From: Aliagarivorans taiwanensis DSM 22990
Lineage (GTDB): Bacteria; Pseudomonadota; Gammaproteobacteria; Enterobacterales; Celerinatantimonadaceae
Length of the DNA stretch: 64,000 nucleotides
Direction of reading: 5' to 3'
Assembly: GCF_000429505.1 (NCBI RefSeq)
Contig: NZ_AUBZ01000019.1
Location: 43,076-107,075 of the forward strand
How positions within the stretch are numbered: the stretch's first letter is position 1; every line of letters starts with the position of its first letter. The notes beneath the pieces are model-generated. The model ran no database searches and was not told where the DNA came from. It saw only the letters and a list, made by a program, of their open reading frames with translations. Made by a program: the position numbers and the translations under genes. Positions 45,236 through 55,677 of this stretch are shown here, piece by piece.

Positions 45236-46555
45236 TTAAGGACGAGTGGCATTTTTGTTGGGGTACTTTGCTGCTTTTTTCAAGACAGCCCTTGGATAAG
45301 CCGGTCTTTTACGCTTTTTCGGTAAGATAAGCCTTTTGCCATTATCTCTCAGGTTTTTGAGGTTCTTCGGTATGGCCCCCGGGCTTCGCCCATCACTTCA
45401 TATGAACTCGTCCATTATCATGAACAGTGCATTAATGAAGCTAATCCTCAGAGGCTCAACCTTGTGCTGCTCCGCCATAAGCGCCATTTCTAACCTGACA
45501 ATGTTGTAGCTAGTAAGAATCCCCCACACCTCCTGGTAGACACCTTCCTCTTTCTTGCTTCTCAGGGTGGGCTTATTTTGAAGCTGATACTGCTTGAGTT
45601 CCCCATATCCTCGCTCAATCTCCCAGCGCTGCCAATATACGCCAACTAAGTCCTCAAACGGATAGGATTTAGGACACAGGCAGGAAGTGATAAAGCCTTT
45701 GATTTCACCTTTGGGTGATGGAATAAGGATGAGCCGGGCTTGCCAAGTATCACCCAGATAAGGCGCTTGTTTTTTGGCTTGCGGGGACACCGGTAACGTG
45801 ATGATGTGGTCATAGTCTGAGAAGGTTTCCACTACCTCGTAGCGCATTTTTGATTTAATGGGTGTCAACCAGTGTGTGTTTTCCCCTGCTCCCTGCCAAC
45901 TGCTAAACAGCTCTGCGGAGAAGAAGCCTCTATCGAATAATGTCAGGGAGTTCTCAGGGGCTGAGCCGACAAGTTGCTGAGCATAAGAAATCTCACTGTG
46001 AGAGACCGGGCCGAATGCTGCATCAGACAAGATATGACTGCGTGTAGACATAAGAGTGACGGCTAAGACAGAGGGAAATGACGCTGATTTTTGTGCAAAA
46101 CCAAATGCTTGGTTCTCTTGTGTGTTGTGAGTTTTGAAATGGGTGCCATCAACACTAAGTAGTTTCAATCCGCAGGCATAGTCAAACTCGTGGAGCTTCT
46201 CCCAATGAGCGGCGGTGGTTTTAAAGAGGTAGCGCATTGGGTCAGCCCCCAGGCGCTCTTTACCGGCAATGATACTACTTGTTGCTAACGGGGCGGTTTG
46301 ACCATCAGCATCAGGAAATGCCAGTTCGAGTTTGTCACACACATCCTGAATGGAGCGGTTTCGCTGCAAGCCTATCCCAAGTACCAGCCATACCGCTTGC
46401 TCGGCGGGAAACCGCCGGTTTCTGAGCGAGGCCCGCCCGGTTTGCTGGACTGCTTCGCTGACCCATTCACAGGGAATATGTTTAGCGAACGCATCGATGT
46501 GACGTTCTTGGCAGAACTCTGCGGTAACGTGTAACTCTTTGGAAAATTCAGACAT
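45236..46555 (-). pseudogene. IS4-family transposase with one in-frame TGA near the C-terminus
   Basis: The frame (MSEFSKELHVTAEFCQERHI) has KLLSVDGTHFKT (Asp), SLTLFDRGFFSAELF (Asp) and VYWQRWEIERGYGELKQYQL, the YREK-type motif with the catalytic Glu. It stops at IMDEFI with TGA at 45398-45400. The same frame continues SDGRSPGAIPKNLKNLRDNG, then KRLILPKKRKRPAYPRAVLK, to a TAA at 45236, giving the family's usual 440 codons. Relatives have Trp at this position (DEF-x-WS), so TGG to TGA is the likely change. Only about 53 residues are lost, so activity is not excluded. Confidence 0.9.
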
Positions 46556-46559
46556 AAAA

Positions 46560-46589
46560 AATCGGCCGCAACACAGGTTGCGACCGATT
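46560..46589 (-). terminator. Terminator-like hairpin directly before the IS4 transposase start
   Basis: On the minus strand AATCGGTCGCAAC pairs with GTTGCGGCCGATT, followed by T6 that runs straight into the ATG at 46555. Such a structure would stop transcripts entering from outside the element and hide the start codon, a known protection strategy of IS10/IS50-type elements. Confidence 0.7.
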
Positions 46590-46672
46590 ATGAAGCCCTT
46601 AAAAGATCGTTCAACTAACTTAAACGATCGGCATTACTCCGAGGAGTGGCTTAGATTTATCAAGTTAGTCGA

Positions 46673-49600
46673 TTATTGCGAACACTCTTGAACGATGAAA
46701 TCGCCAACCAAACCGCTTTCCAGGCTTGGGTCGATGGTCATCTTGAATGACCAAGTACCAGAGCCCAACGAAATCGTGTTGTTAGACTGGCCACCATCGC
46801 CGCGAGTCACCTGGTATGGAAGCTCTGCTTCGATGCCCATTGGGCTGCCATCGCTGTTGGCTACGAAGAATTGGCTACCCCAGTTGTCGCTACCATCGGC
46901 AATCTTGAACTGAATGCTACCACTGTAATCGAACACTGCTTGGTAGATTTCCATACCATCAGCATCATCGCCTTTGTAGAGCATTTGATAGGTGTCATTT
47001 GGCCCCCAATCGCTCAAGTCACCTCGTACATAGTGAGGGTCCAGAGAACCGCCGGTTGCTGGAGGTAGGTTCTCACATGATGCCGCACCCTCTTCGAAGG
47101 TCACGCTTACAACAGGGTTGTCGGTGTTGCTCGCGTCGAATACGAAGTGGTAAATACCGGCTTCTGTGAAGTTCGCTGCAAAGTTGCTGGTGCCGCCCAC
47201 TTCAGAATTACAAGTGGTTACGCCGCTTTCCAAGGTCAACTCCGCATCGCCATCACAGCCTTCAAACTTGGTTTCCCAACCTTCGGTCGCAACGACTACA
47301 CCATACTCAGCAAACAGACCATTACCGTCGTAGTTAAAGGTGACCTTGTACTTGCCATTCGAGTCGAAAGTCAGTGGTAGTTGGTTATCCCACATGCCTT
47401 GAACACCGCGCAAGTAGAACGGGGTGTTACCAAATGGCGGGATCTCCGAGAGGTCTTTGTTGCTCATATCCACTGGCAAACCAGCACTGCGAGCACCGTC
47501 GCGAGGCATAACAAATACCGCACTGGTCAAGGCAGGAACACTGAAGGTCTCGCTAGCGAAGCTGGCACCTTGTACCACGCTGTCAGCAGAGATCTGCTGT
47601 ACTTCATGCAGCTCAAAGCCAGTTGCACCTTCAATCTCGAAGTCTTGGGTTTGCGCAGTTGCGTTGATAACCACCACGATGGCATCGACGTTTTCATCCA
47701 GATCTTCACCGGCACCAGTACCGTTGTCGATAGACATTACGATAAGGTTGGCAACCTGATCTTGGCCCACGTTGCGGAAGTCAACGCGTGCTTTAACCTC
47801 AGCTTCGGTTTGCAAGCGGAACAGCTTGCTGCTGTTACGAATAGCCAGCATCTCGATGAACTGCTCTTTGGTCAGCTCGATATCTCGGGTCGCAGGCTCG
47901 TTGGTTGCATCAGCAATGATCCGCTTGATCAGATCCCAGTTTTCACCGTCTTTATCTTCACGAGGCAGACCAACGTTCCAGTTGTTGTCGCTGTAGTCGA
48001 AGCGTACTCGGTTGAACCAGTCACCTGAGTCATAAGAATCACGCTGCATTGACTTAGAACGCAGGATCTCAGAGCCCATGTGGATAAATGGAATGCCTTG
48101 ACCATACATCACGGTAGACAGTGCCACGCTTTGCATACGTGCACGATCAGCCGGTGAGGTGTTCGCCGCGGCTTTATACGCATTGTTGTCCCAAAGGGTC
48201 TGGTTATCGTGCTTAGACACGTACGAGATATTCTCTGAAGGATTCAGCGTGTAACCCGCAGGCGCGCCATTGTAATCCACGTCTTGACCACGTTTGGTTC
48301 TGCCCAGTGAATCCAGCAAGATGAACTCACGCAAGTTACCGGCCATACCTACACGGATAAGGTCTTGGCCATGCAGCAGACCTGCGTTGAACTTGTCTAA
48401 GTCGTCACCGGCCAAGTCTTCGTTAAGCTCGTTCAAGGTCGAAGCGTTGGCAAAGCCCTGAGTCTGACGAATGCCGTCTTGGCTATCAAACGGGCTACCA
48501 CCGCGAACCGCGTCACGCAAACGGTCAGAGAAGGTGCCGATCTCGGTGCCAGCCATCTCCCACTGGGTCGCTTGGGTAAAGCGCGCGTTGTTGGATACTT
48601 CACCAAAGTCCCAGCCTTCGCCGTAGAACAAGGTGTCCTCATCGATGTCACGAACTGCAACCAGTGCGTCAACCATCAGGTCTTTAGGTTGGTGACCCAT
48701 CAAGTCGAAACGGTAGCCGTCGACATTGTAGTGCTCAGACCAGGTAACCAGAGAGTCGATCATGAGTTTACCCATCATCAGATTCTCGGTTGCGGTGTTG
48801 TCACAACAGGTCGAGGTTTCTACACCACCGGTGTTTACGTTTAGGCGGTGGTAGTATCCGGGGACAATCTTATCCAGTACTGATTTGTCGTTCACACCTG
48901 ATGCATTGGTGTGGTTGTAGACCACGTCCATTACCAGCTTCAGGCCCATATCATGAGTGGCTTGCACCATTTCACGGAATTCCAGGATACGGGTAGTACC
49001 GTGTGCATTGGTGGCATAGCTACCTTCTGGCACGGTGTAGTGGAACGGATCGTAACCCCAGTTGAAGCTATCTAGATCGCGGATGTCGTTCATCAGCGCT
49101 TGGGCATCGCCAGTGCTAGGATCGTAGCCGTAGAGGATGTCTTCGATAACGTCGCCATCACTGGCTGAGCCACAAATGCTCGCGCTAGGCTTGATACCAC
49201 ACAGCTTACCGACGGTATCGGTAATATCGACCTGCATATCCGGGTCTTCGTTTACCGTGGCGATATCGAAGGCAGGCAGGATGTGTAAGGTGGTTAGACC
49301 CGCATCCTTAAGCTCTTGCAGGTGAGTCACCGACTCACGCTCACTTTCGGTCAGCGCTAGATACTTACCGTTGTAGGAGACCGAACCCAGGCTATCGCTG
49401 ACACTGAAATCGCGCAGGTGCGATTCATACAGAACATGGTCAACATCATGCTCCAGAGTTGGGCGGTTTTCACCCCAACCTGCTGGGTAAAGTGCAGGGT
49501 CTTCTAAGTCAACCACTTGCGAGTGCGTTGAGTTCTCCGACAGACTCAGTGAGTAAGGGTCAGTCACCATCACCGTTTCAACACGCTTGGTGGTGGGGTG

Positions 49601-50749
49601 ATAAACCGTCACTTCGTACTTGTAGAACTTGCCAACCACGCCGTCTTGAGTCACCGACCAGATGCCGTTAGCATCTTCTTCCATTTGCAGAGATGGCGCA
49701 GTACTGTATGCACTCAGGTCATCGTCGTACAGGAATACACGCACGTTCTGCGCGGTAGGTGCCCACAGCTTGAAGGTCACTTCGCTGCCGTTAAGAACAG
49801 CGCCCAGCTCTTCGTTGATCGCACCGCCTTTGCCTTCGCCATCGGCTTCAACATAGGCAACGTCAATCACACCCGGTTTTTGAACCTGAGTGGCTGCAAT
49901 CACTTCGCCATCGGCGTTGTAGGCGAATACTACGATCTGGCTCTTAAGGATTTGCTTAAGTACCGCATCATCAACCTCAATGCTGGCCGCCGGCATATCT
50001 TTTAAGTGGGGGAAGCGGGCTTTAGCCGCATCAGAGATAGCACCTTCGCTCAAGCTAACAACGGTACCACCAGTGACTTCTTTGGTTTCAGAGTTCAGCG
50101 CAATGCCGTTTTCAGGGTCGTAGCGCAGCTCATAACTGGCGGCGTTGGCTACATCCATCCAGGCGATGGTGCCCTTGTCCAGCCAGTGGGCTTTTTGGCC
50201 ATCGATGGCCACTGGGCGCTCTTCAATCGGGAAGTAGTAAAGCTCGCTGCTGCCATGGAAGCCAAACAAGCCTTTACTTTCATCCATTTCATCAAGCAAG
50301 AAGCTCATGTCGCCGCCGCCAAACGGACGGTCGTCGCCTTTGTGCATGATGAAGTTAATACAGTTGTGTGGCGGTGCCGGCTCGTACTTGATGACGTAGT
50401 AAGCACCGTAGGTTTCACTGAAGCCGGTCGCTTGTGCAGGTTCATCCCATGCCGTGCCACCATCGGGCAAGCCCATCGCAGCCAGATCGGTGCTTTCACA
50501 GCCATTACCGTTCCACAGGTGCAGACCGTAGCCTTCATAGGCATCGGTATCTACTGCACGAGAGTGAGCTTCATCGCGCTTGTAGTAGATAACAACTTCG
50601 TTTTCAGCAGCCTCATAGAGTCCTTCGATGGTGTCACCACCGCCACCACCGCTGCCACCACTGCCACCACTGCCACCACAGGCAGCAATCAGCGCAGAAG
50701 CTAGCACCGGAGCGGTAAGCTTGAACAGCTTACTAATTTGCATTTCCAT
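46673..50749 (-). CDS. pulA: Pullulanase-type alpha-1,6-glucosidase lipoprotein
   Basis: 1358 residues. Lipoprotein signal with lipobox LIAAC (Cys24) and a Gly/Ser linker. N-terminal carbohydrate-binding modules lie at about residues 45-290 and a CBM48-like module at about 310-400. The GH13 catalytic domain follows: YESHLRDFSV, NWGYDP (563-568), MDVVYNHT (607-614), DGYRFDLMGH with nucleophile Asp682, YGEGWD with acid/base Glu711 and SKHDNQT with Asp848. After the beta-sheet domain there are two extra C-terminal modules (about 1135-1240 and 1270-1358, each with YLRG or YVRG then W). It debranches pullulan and starch at the cell surface. IS4 inserted just after the stop. Confidence 0.92.
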   Translation of the reverse strand: MEMQISKLFKLTAPVLASALIAACGGSGGSGGSGGGGGDTIEGLYEAAENEVVIYYKRDEAHSRAVDTDAYEGYGLHLWNGNGCESTDLAAMGLPDGGTAWDEPAQATGFSETYGAYYVIKYEPAPPHNCINFIMHKGDDRPFGGGDMSFLLDEMDESKGLFGFHGSSELYYFPIEERPVAIDGQKAHWLDKGTIAWMDVANAASYELRYDPENGIALNSETKEVTGGTVVSLSEGAISDAAKARFPHLKDMPAASIEVDDAVLKQILKSQIVVFAYNADGEVIAATQVQKPGVIDVAYVEADGEGKGGAINEELGAVLNGSEVTFKLWAPTAQNVRVFLYDDDLSAYSTAPSLQMEEDANGIWSVTQDGVVGKFYKYEVTVYHPTTKRVETVMVTDPYSLSLSENSTHSQVVDLEDPALYPAGWGENRPTLEHDVDHVLYESHLRDFSVSDSLGSVSYNGKYLALTESERESVTHLQELKDAGLTTLHILPAFDIATVNEDPDMQVDITDTVGKLCGIKPSASICGSASDGDVIEDILYGYDPSTGDAQALMNDIRDLDSFNWGYDPFHYTVPEGSYATNAHGTTRILEFREMVQATHDMGLKLVMDVVYNHTNASGVNDKSVLDKIVPGYYHRLNVNTGGVETSTCCDNTATENLMMGKLMIDSLVTWSEHYNVDGYRFDLMGHQPKDLMVDALVAVRDIDEDTLFYGEGWDFGEVSNNARFTQATQWEMAGTEIGTFSDRLRDAVRGGSPFDSQDGIRQTQGFANASTLNELNEDLAGDDLDKFNAGLLHGQDLIRVGMAGNLREFILLDSLGRTKRGQDVDYNGAPAGYTLNPSENISYVSKHDNQTLWDNNAYKAAANTSPADRARMQSVALSTVMYGQGIPFIHMGSEILRSKSMQRDSYDSGDWFNRVRFDYSDNNWNVGLPREDKDGENWDLIKRIIADATNEPATRDIELTKEQFIEMLAIRNSSKLFRLQTEAEVKARVDFRNVGQDQVANLIVMSIDNGTGAGEDLDENVDAIVVVINATAQTQDFEIEGATGFELHEVQQISADSVVQGASFASETFSVPALTSAVFVMPRDGARSAGLPVDMSNKDLSEIPPFGNTPFYLRGVQGMWDNQLPLTFDSNGKYKVTFNYDGNGLFAEYGVVVATEGWETKFEGCDGDAELTLESGVTTCNSEVGGTSNFAANFTEAGIYHFVFDASNTDNPVVSVTFEEGAASCENLPPATGGSLDPHYVRGDLSDWGPNDTYQMLYKGDDADGMEIYQAVFDYSGSIQFKIADGSDNWGSQFFVANSDGSPMGIEAELPYQVTRGDGGQSNNTISLGSGTWSFKMTIDPSLESGLVGDFIVQECSQ

Positions 50750-50929
50750 TATTAGCCTTTCCTTTCATTAATGAATCAGAGACGTGTGATCCGCTCTTAC
50801 TTTCCATTCCTGCCTGATTTTTATGTGCAGGATGCTCAATAACTTAGGGAATCTGGGACTTGCTAACCGTGATCAACGTAGTTGTTTGTCAGGCAAAGAT
50901 ATTTGTGCTGTTACTTTTCGATTACTTTG

Positions 50930-50993
50930 TGAAGGCATTCAAGAATAATATCCTTGAAAGCATTTTCAAAAGCTTCCATGAAAGGCTTTTCAA
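50930..50993 (-). promoter_or_regulatory. Three tandem operator-like palindromes upstream of pulA
   Basis: TGAAGGCATTCA (50930-50941), TTGAAAGCATTTTCAA (50954-50969) and ATGAAAGGCTTTTCAA (50978-50993) share a TGAA(A)-N4-(T)TTCA pattern at 24-26 bp centre spacing. They lie 180-245 bases upstream of the pulA start codon. The form suits a dimeric LacI-type sugar repressor, but the regulator is not in the window. Apart from these sites and the dapB terminator I see nothing in the 349-base interval 50750-51098. Confidence 0.5.
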
Positions 50994-51044
50994 AGTCGCT
51001 TGCAGAATTTTATGCTGGATGTTGCAAGTAGAGGGCTTAAAATG

Positions 51045-51069
51045 AAAAAAGCACGCTACATGCGTGCTT
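51045..51069 (-). terminator. Terminator of dapB
   Basis: AAGCACGC, five-base loop, GCGTGCTT (51049-51069) followed on the minus strand by T6, 30 bases past the dapB stop codon. Confidence 0.88.
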
Positions 51070-51098
51070 GTCGGGTAAAAAGAGAGTAAAAACAGCGG

Positions 51099-51932
<834 letters not shown>

Positions 51933-52026
51933 TCATTGATAAGCGCTGACTATAACAAAGCGCCCAATAGAAAACGAGCCAGCAAGCGCTGACTCGTTGA
52001 ACCGACTCAGTGTGGAAAGCTAGGCG

Positions 52027-52875
52027 CTAAGCCGCTTCGCCCTTACCCACCAGACGAGGCTTAACTGACTTCTTCTTGCCTTCGGTCTGCGCCGGATTGC
52101 GCTGGCGTTCATACAAGAACTTAAGCACCTGCGATCGGTAGTGGTTGTACTCGGCGTTATCGGCCAGCTCAACCCGATTGCGCGGGCGCTCCAGCTCAAC
52201 CTTGAGGATCTCGCCGATAGTAGCTGCCGGGCCATTGGTCATCATCACGATGCGATCGGAGAGCAGTACGGCTTCGTCTACATCGTGAGTAATCATAATC
52301 ACCGTGTTGTTCAGCTCTTGTTGGATCTCCATTAGCGAGTCTTGTAAGTGCGCACGGGTCAATGCATCCAAGGCGCCAAAGGGTTCGTCCATCAGCAGCA
52401 CCTTGGGTTGCATGGCCAGTGCCCGAGCGATCCCCACCCGCTGCTTCATCCCGCCGGAGATCTCATCCGGGCGTTTGTGCATGGCGTGGCTCATATGCAC
52501 TAGCTCGAGGTTATGCTCGATCCACTCATGCATCTCACTGCGGTTAAGCTTGCCTTTGAAGACCTCTTTAACCGCCAGCTCGACGTTTTGATAGGCGGTT
52601 AACCATGGCAGCAGGCTGTGGTTTTGGAACACCACCGCGCGATCTGGGCCCGGCTCACTGACCTCTTTGCTCTCCAATACCACACCGCCTTCTGTTGCCC
52701 CATAAAGGCCGGCTACAATGTTCAGCACGGTGGACTTACCGCAGCCAGAGTGACCAATCAGCGAGATAAACTCCCCCTTGGCAATCTTTAAATCAACCCC
52801 TTGCAAGGCACGGAATGGACCATTCTTGGTGGGAAATTCAATCCCCACATGGTCAATATCTAGATAATGCGACAT
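52027..52875 (-). CDS. Nitrate ABC transporter ATP-binding protein (NrtD/NasD-like)
   Basis: 282 residues. Walker A GHSGCGKST, Q-loop VFQNHSLLPWLTAYQNV, signature SGGMKQRVGIARAL, Walker B VLLMDEPFGALDALTR and H-loop TH are complete. QNHSLLPWLTAYQN and ALDALTRAHLQDSL are the pattern of the nitrate/sulfonate/taurine class. A basic tail (KKKSVKPRLVGKG) lies after the domain. It lies 13 bases after the permease gene and completes the NrtABD-type system. Confidence 0.9.
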   Translation of the reverse strand: MSHYLDIDHVGIEFPTKNGPFRALQGVDLKIAKGEFISLIGHSGCGKSTVLNIVAGLYGATEGGVVLESKEVSEPGPDRAVVFQNHSLLPWLTAYQNVELAVKEVFKGKLNRSEMHEWIEHNLELVHMSHAMHKRPDEISGGMKQRVGIARALAMQPKVLLMDEPFGALDALTRAHLQDSLMEIQQELNNTVIMITHDVDEAVLLSDRIVMMTNGPAATIGEILKVELERPRNRVELADNAEYNHYRSQVLKFLYERQRNPAQTEGKKKSVKPRLVGKGEAA

Positions 52876-52888
52876 GCCAAAACTCCTA

Positions 52889-53911
52889 TTAGCGGGCGCC
52901 TTCAGGCGTTGAATGAGAAATTACTTTTTGCAGGCTAAGCATCAGCCAATCGAGGATGTAGCCGATGATGCCGATAACAATCACCGCCACCATGATTCGC
53001 CCCAGTGAGTTGGAGCTACCGTTTTGGAACTCGTCCCATACGAACTTACCAAGTCCGGGGTTCTGCGCCAGCATCTCGGCGGCAATCAATACCATCCAGC
53101 CAATACCCAGTGAGATCCGCAGACCGGTGAAAATCATCGGCAAGGAAGCCGGAATCGCAATCTTGGTCACTTGCTTGGTCCAGTGCAGACGAATCACTCG
53201 ACCAACGTTCAGCCAATCTTTGTCGATAGACGCCACCCCAATGGCGGTGTTAATCAAGGTGGGCCACATGGAACACAGGGTCACGGTGATCGCCGAGGTC
53301 ACGAAAGATTTAGAGAACATAGGGTCTGAGCTGACATACACCGCACTGACCACCATGGTAACAATCGGCAGCCACGCCAGTGGCGAGACGGGTTTTAGCA
53401 CCTGAATAAGTGGGCTGACTGCAGAATACAGCCGCTTGTTTAGGCCACAGGCAACACCTAAGGGGATGGCAATCAGGCTGCCCAGAACAAAGCCAGTAAA
53501 TACGGTGTACAGGCTGGTAAATATTTGATTAAAGAAGGTGGGTTTGCCGGTATAGGGGCGGATCTTCACCACCGCATCGGGGTTGGCGGCCAGCTTCTTG
53601 GCGTTACGCGCTTCTTGGCGCTCGTAGAAGGCGACCTCTTTCTCCCGCTCCTCTTTGTGCTCTGCCACCAAGCCATGGTACTGCTCTAGCACCTGCGATG
53701 GCCCGGGCAACTGGCCCAAGCTGGTTTGCACATTGGCAGCAGACACGCTCCACAACAGCAAAAACGCCACAATGGCGATAAGCGGCAGGCCGAGCTTTTC
53801 AAACAAGTCCTGAAACTGTTGTTTGGGGTTCTCACCTGATGCAAGGCGAACTATCGGTACCATCGGGGTAAGCCCAAAGGTTTCCAGTGAGTGAATTAAC
53901 TTATCTTTCAT
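52889..53911 (-). CDS. nrtB: Nitrate ABC transporter permease (NrtB-like)
   Basis: 340 residues, inner membrane. The EAA loop of the transporter class is visible (ASIDKDWLNVGRVIRLHWTKQVTKIAIPASLPMIFTGLRISLGIGWMVLIAAEML). An unusual long charged segment between the first two membrane helices (EHKEEREKEVAFYERQEARN, likely coiled) distinguishes the extended NrtB type from short sulfonate permeases. Partner of the ATPase and binding protein in the same operon. Confidence 0.88.
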   Translation of the reverse strand: MKDKLIHSLETFGLTPMVPIVRLASGENPKQQFQDLFEKLGLPLIAIVAFLLLWSVSAANVQTSLGQLPGPSQVLEQYHGLVAEHKEEREKEVAFYERQEARNAKKLAANPDAVVKIRPYTGKPTFFNQIFTSLYTVFTGFVLGSLIAIPLGVACGLNKRLYSAVSPLIQVLKPVSPLAWLPIVTMVVSAVYVSSDPMFSKSFVTSAITVTLCSMWPTLINTAIGVASIDKDWLNVGRVIRLHWTKQVTKIAIPASLPMIFTGLRISLGIGWMVLIAAEMLAQNPGLGKFVWDEFQNGSSNSLGRIMVAVIVIGIIGYILDWLMLSLQKVISHSTPEGAR

Positions 53912-53988
53912 CTCGACAACTCCTTATATAGCAGGCCGCAGGTGCGGCCTGCCGATTCTCCAATGCGCTCTCAAACGACAAGGGCATG

Positions 53989-55374
53989 TTAGATTTGTTG
54001 TTCGCCTTTCAAACCAATTGAGAACTTCTCGAGATACTCGTTTGGCTTGCTGCCATCGTAGGTCACACCATCGATAAACTCGGTTTGCGGTGGTTTAAAG
54101 CCGCTTTCGCTATCGAAATCAGGGAAGTCTTTAGCATCCATCACCCCTTCGGCGATCAGCTCTTTCGCTGCCTCGGCGTAGATGTCTGGGCGGTATACCT
54201 TCTTGGCGATATCCATGTACCAGGAATCAGGCTTGTGCTCAGAGATCTGGCCCCAACGGCGCATCTGGGTTAGGTACCAAATCGCATCGCTGTAGTAGGG
54301 GTAGGTTGCGTTATAACGGAAGAACACGTTGAAATCGGGGATCTCACGCTTATCGCCCTTCTCGTACTCAAAAGTGCCGGTCATAGAGTTGGCGATAACA
54401 TCGTAGTCAGCACCTACGTATTGGCTCTTCGACAGGATGCGTACGGCTTCTGGGCGGTTTTTGTTGTTCTCTTCATCCAGCCATTTGGCTGCACGGATCA
54501 TCGCTTTCACGACCCGAATGTGGGTTTTAGGATACTCATCAGCCCACTGCTTGCTCACGCCGAAGACTTTCTCAGGGTTGTCTTTCCAGATCTCGTAGTC
54601 GGTAATCACTGGCACACCGATGCCTTTAAACACCGCTTGTTGGTTCCACGGTTCGCCCACGCAGTAGCCGTAGATGGTGCCAGCTTCCAAGGTGGCCGGC
54701 ATCTGCGGTGGTGGTGTTACCGACAGCAGCGCATCGGCATCGATTTGGCCCGAGGTATCACCCTTGTGCGGCGCGTAGTAGCCCGGGTGAATACCACCAG
54801 CGGCTAGCCAGTAACGTAGCTCGTAGTTGTGGGTTGATACTGGGAACACCATGCCCATGTTGAATGGCTTACCTTGGTCTTGGTAAGACTCTACAACCGG
54901 CTTGAGGTAGTCGGCTTTAATCGGGTGGACGGGCTTGCCGTCTTCGTGAGGGATATTGGGCTTCATCTGTTCCCAAATCTCATTGGACACTGTGATGCCG
55001 TTACCATTAAGGTCCATGCTGAAGGCAGTAACAATGTGCGCTTGGGTACCAAAACCAATGGTTGCACCCAGCGGTTGACCCGCTAGCATGTGCGCGCCAT
55101 CCAGCTCACCGGTGATTACCCGGTCCAGCAGAACCTTCCAGTTGGCCTGCGCTTCTAGCTGTACGTATAGCCCTTCATCTTCGAAGTAGCCTTTTTCATA
55201 GGCAATGGCCAGTGGGGCCATGTCGGTCAGTTTGATAAAGCCAAACTTCAGGTCTTCCTTTTCCGGCTCACCGAGTTCGGCATAAGCTGCACCGCTTACT
55301 GCCAGCATTACGCCGCAGGCTAGCGCACTACGTTTCAGGCTTGTTCCGAGCTTTTTGATTGAGTCGTTTTGCAT
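53989..55374 (-). CDS. nrtA: Nitrate/nitrite-binding protein NrtA
   Basis: 461 residues from the ATG at 55372-55374, which has AGGAG upstream. A longer frame back to 55458 is possible but would cover the sigma-54 promoter. Signal peptide ([17 protein letters not shown]) then [20 protein letters not shown] and [12 protein letters not shown], the start of the NrtA/CmpA/SsuA family. [13 protein letters not shown] and [23 protein letters not shown] are typical of nitrate-binding members. It binds nitrate in the periplasm for NrtB/NrtD. No nitrate reductase gene is adjacent. Confidence 0.9.
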   Translation of the reverse strand: MQNDSIKKLGTSLKRSALACGVMLAVSGAAYAELGEPEKEDLKFGFIKLTDMAPLAIAYEKGYFEDEGLYVQLEAQANWKVLLDRVITGELDGAHMLAGQPLGATIGFGTQAHIVTAFSMDLNGNGITVSNEIWEQMKPNIPHEDGKPVHPIKADYLKPVVESYQDQGKPFNMGMVFPVSTHNYELRYWLAAGGIHPGYYAPHKGDTSGQIDADALLSVTPPPQMPATLEAGTIYGYCVGEPWNQQAVFKGIGVPVITDYEIWKDNPEKVFGVSKQWADEYPKTHIRVVKAMIRAAKWLDEENNKNRPEAVRILSKSQYVGADYDVIANSMTGTFEYEKGDKREIPDFNVFFRYNATYPYYSDAIWYLTQMRRWGQISEHKPDSWYMDIAKKVYRPDIYAEAAKELIAEGVMDAKDFPDFDSESGFKPPQTEFIDGVTYDGSKPNEYLEKFSIGLKGEQQI

Positions 55375-55429
55375 TCCGTGCTCCTGATCTTGGTCACTTG
55401 GACGATGATTGATATCTCGAATGGAGTAG

Positions 55430-55445
55430 TGCCAAGCTTGTGCCA
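55430..55445 (-). promoter_or_regulatory. Sigma-54-type (-24/-12) promoter of the nrt operon
   Basis: On the minus strand TGGCAC-AAGCT-TGGCA fits the consensus TGGCAC-N5-TTGCA with one mismatch. The spacing between the GG and GC doublets is exactly 12 bases. Transcription would start about 44 bases before the nrtA start codon. Confidence 0.7.
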
Positions 55446-55554
55446 AGATCGGGATCACATTTTTTTAAAACGCGGAATCAGACACTTAGGAAATTTATTA
55501 CCTCCAAAGTGGTAACAATATTTTTTCAATAAATTCACTATGTTAGAACACACA

Positions 55555-55571
55555 TGCACCTCTTTGGCGCA
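55555..55571 (-). promoter_or_regulatory. NtrC-like enhancer site of the nrt operon
   Basis: TGCACC-TCTTT-GGCGCA matches the NtrC site pattern TGCACC-N5-GGTGCA with one mismatch, about 125 bp upstream of the sigma-54-type promoter, a normal enhancer distance. I see no second clear site. The remainder of 55375-55721 holds no convincing gene; a 65-residue frame there is not supported. Confidence 0.6.
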
Positions 55572-55677
55572 CTTAATTGGAGATGAATTACCCCCTTCTA
55601 TTGCAAAAACTGATACCTCAAGCATCCAAAGCAAATGCGTAGAACCCAGCATTTTGTTTAGCGCAGCGCAGCAGATA

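Larger units (their letters stand above)
45208..46652 (-). mobile_element. IS4-family insertion sequence
   Basis: Inverted repeats of about 33 bp: AGCCACTCCGAGGAGTAATG inward from 45208, and from 46651 on the other strand AGCCACTCCTCGGAGTAATG, both continuing GCCG-N-TCGTTTAAG. No clear target duplication is seen: left flank CATAAAAAA, right flank TAGATTTATC. It ends about 20 bp beyond the pullulanase stop codon. The left end abuts the ISL3 target repeat, so ISL3 probably inserted at its edge. Confidence 0.85.

Noticed and set aside
19438..46555. Alternative genetic code or programmed stop-codon readthrough
   Set aside because: Both TAG and TGA occur in the broken genes, and TAA, TAG and TGA end many normal genes here. 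Ordinary nonsense mutations are simpler; kept only as a finding to check.
45208..46652. Target-site duplication of the IS4 element
   Set aside because: The flanks CATAAAAAA and TAGATTTATC do not match at any plausible offset.
50006..50704. 232-codon frame on the plus strand opposite pullulanase
   Set aside because: Antisense to a clear catalytic gene and shows no domain.
55455..55652. 65-codon frame upstream of nrtA
   Set aside because: It covers the control region of nrtA and has no recognisable features.
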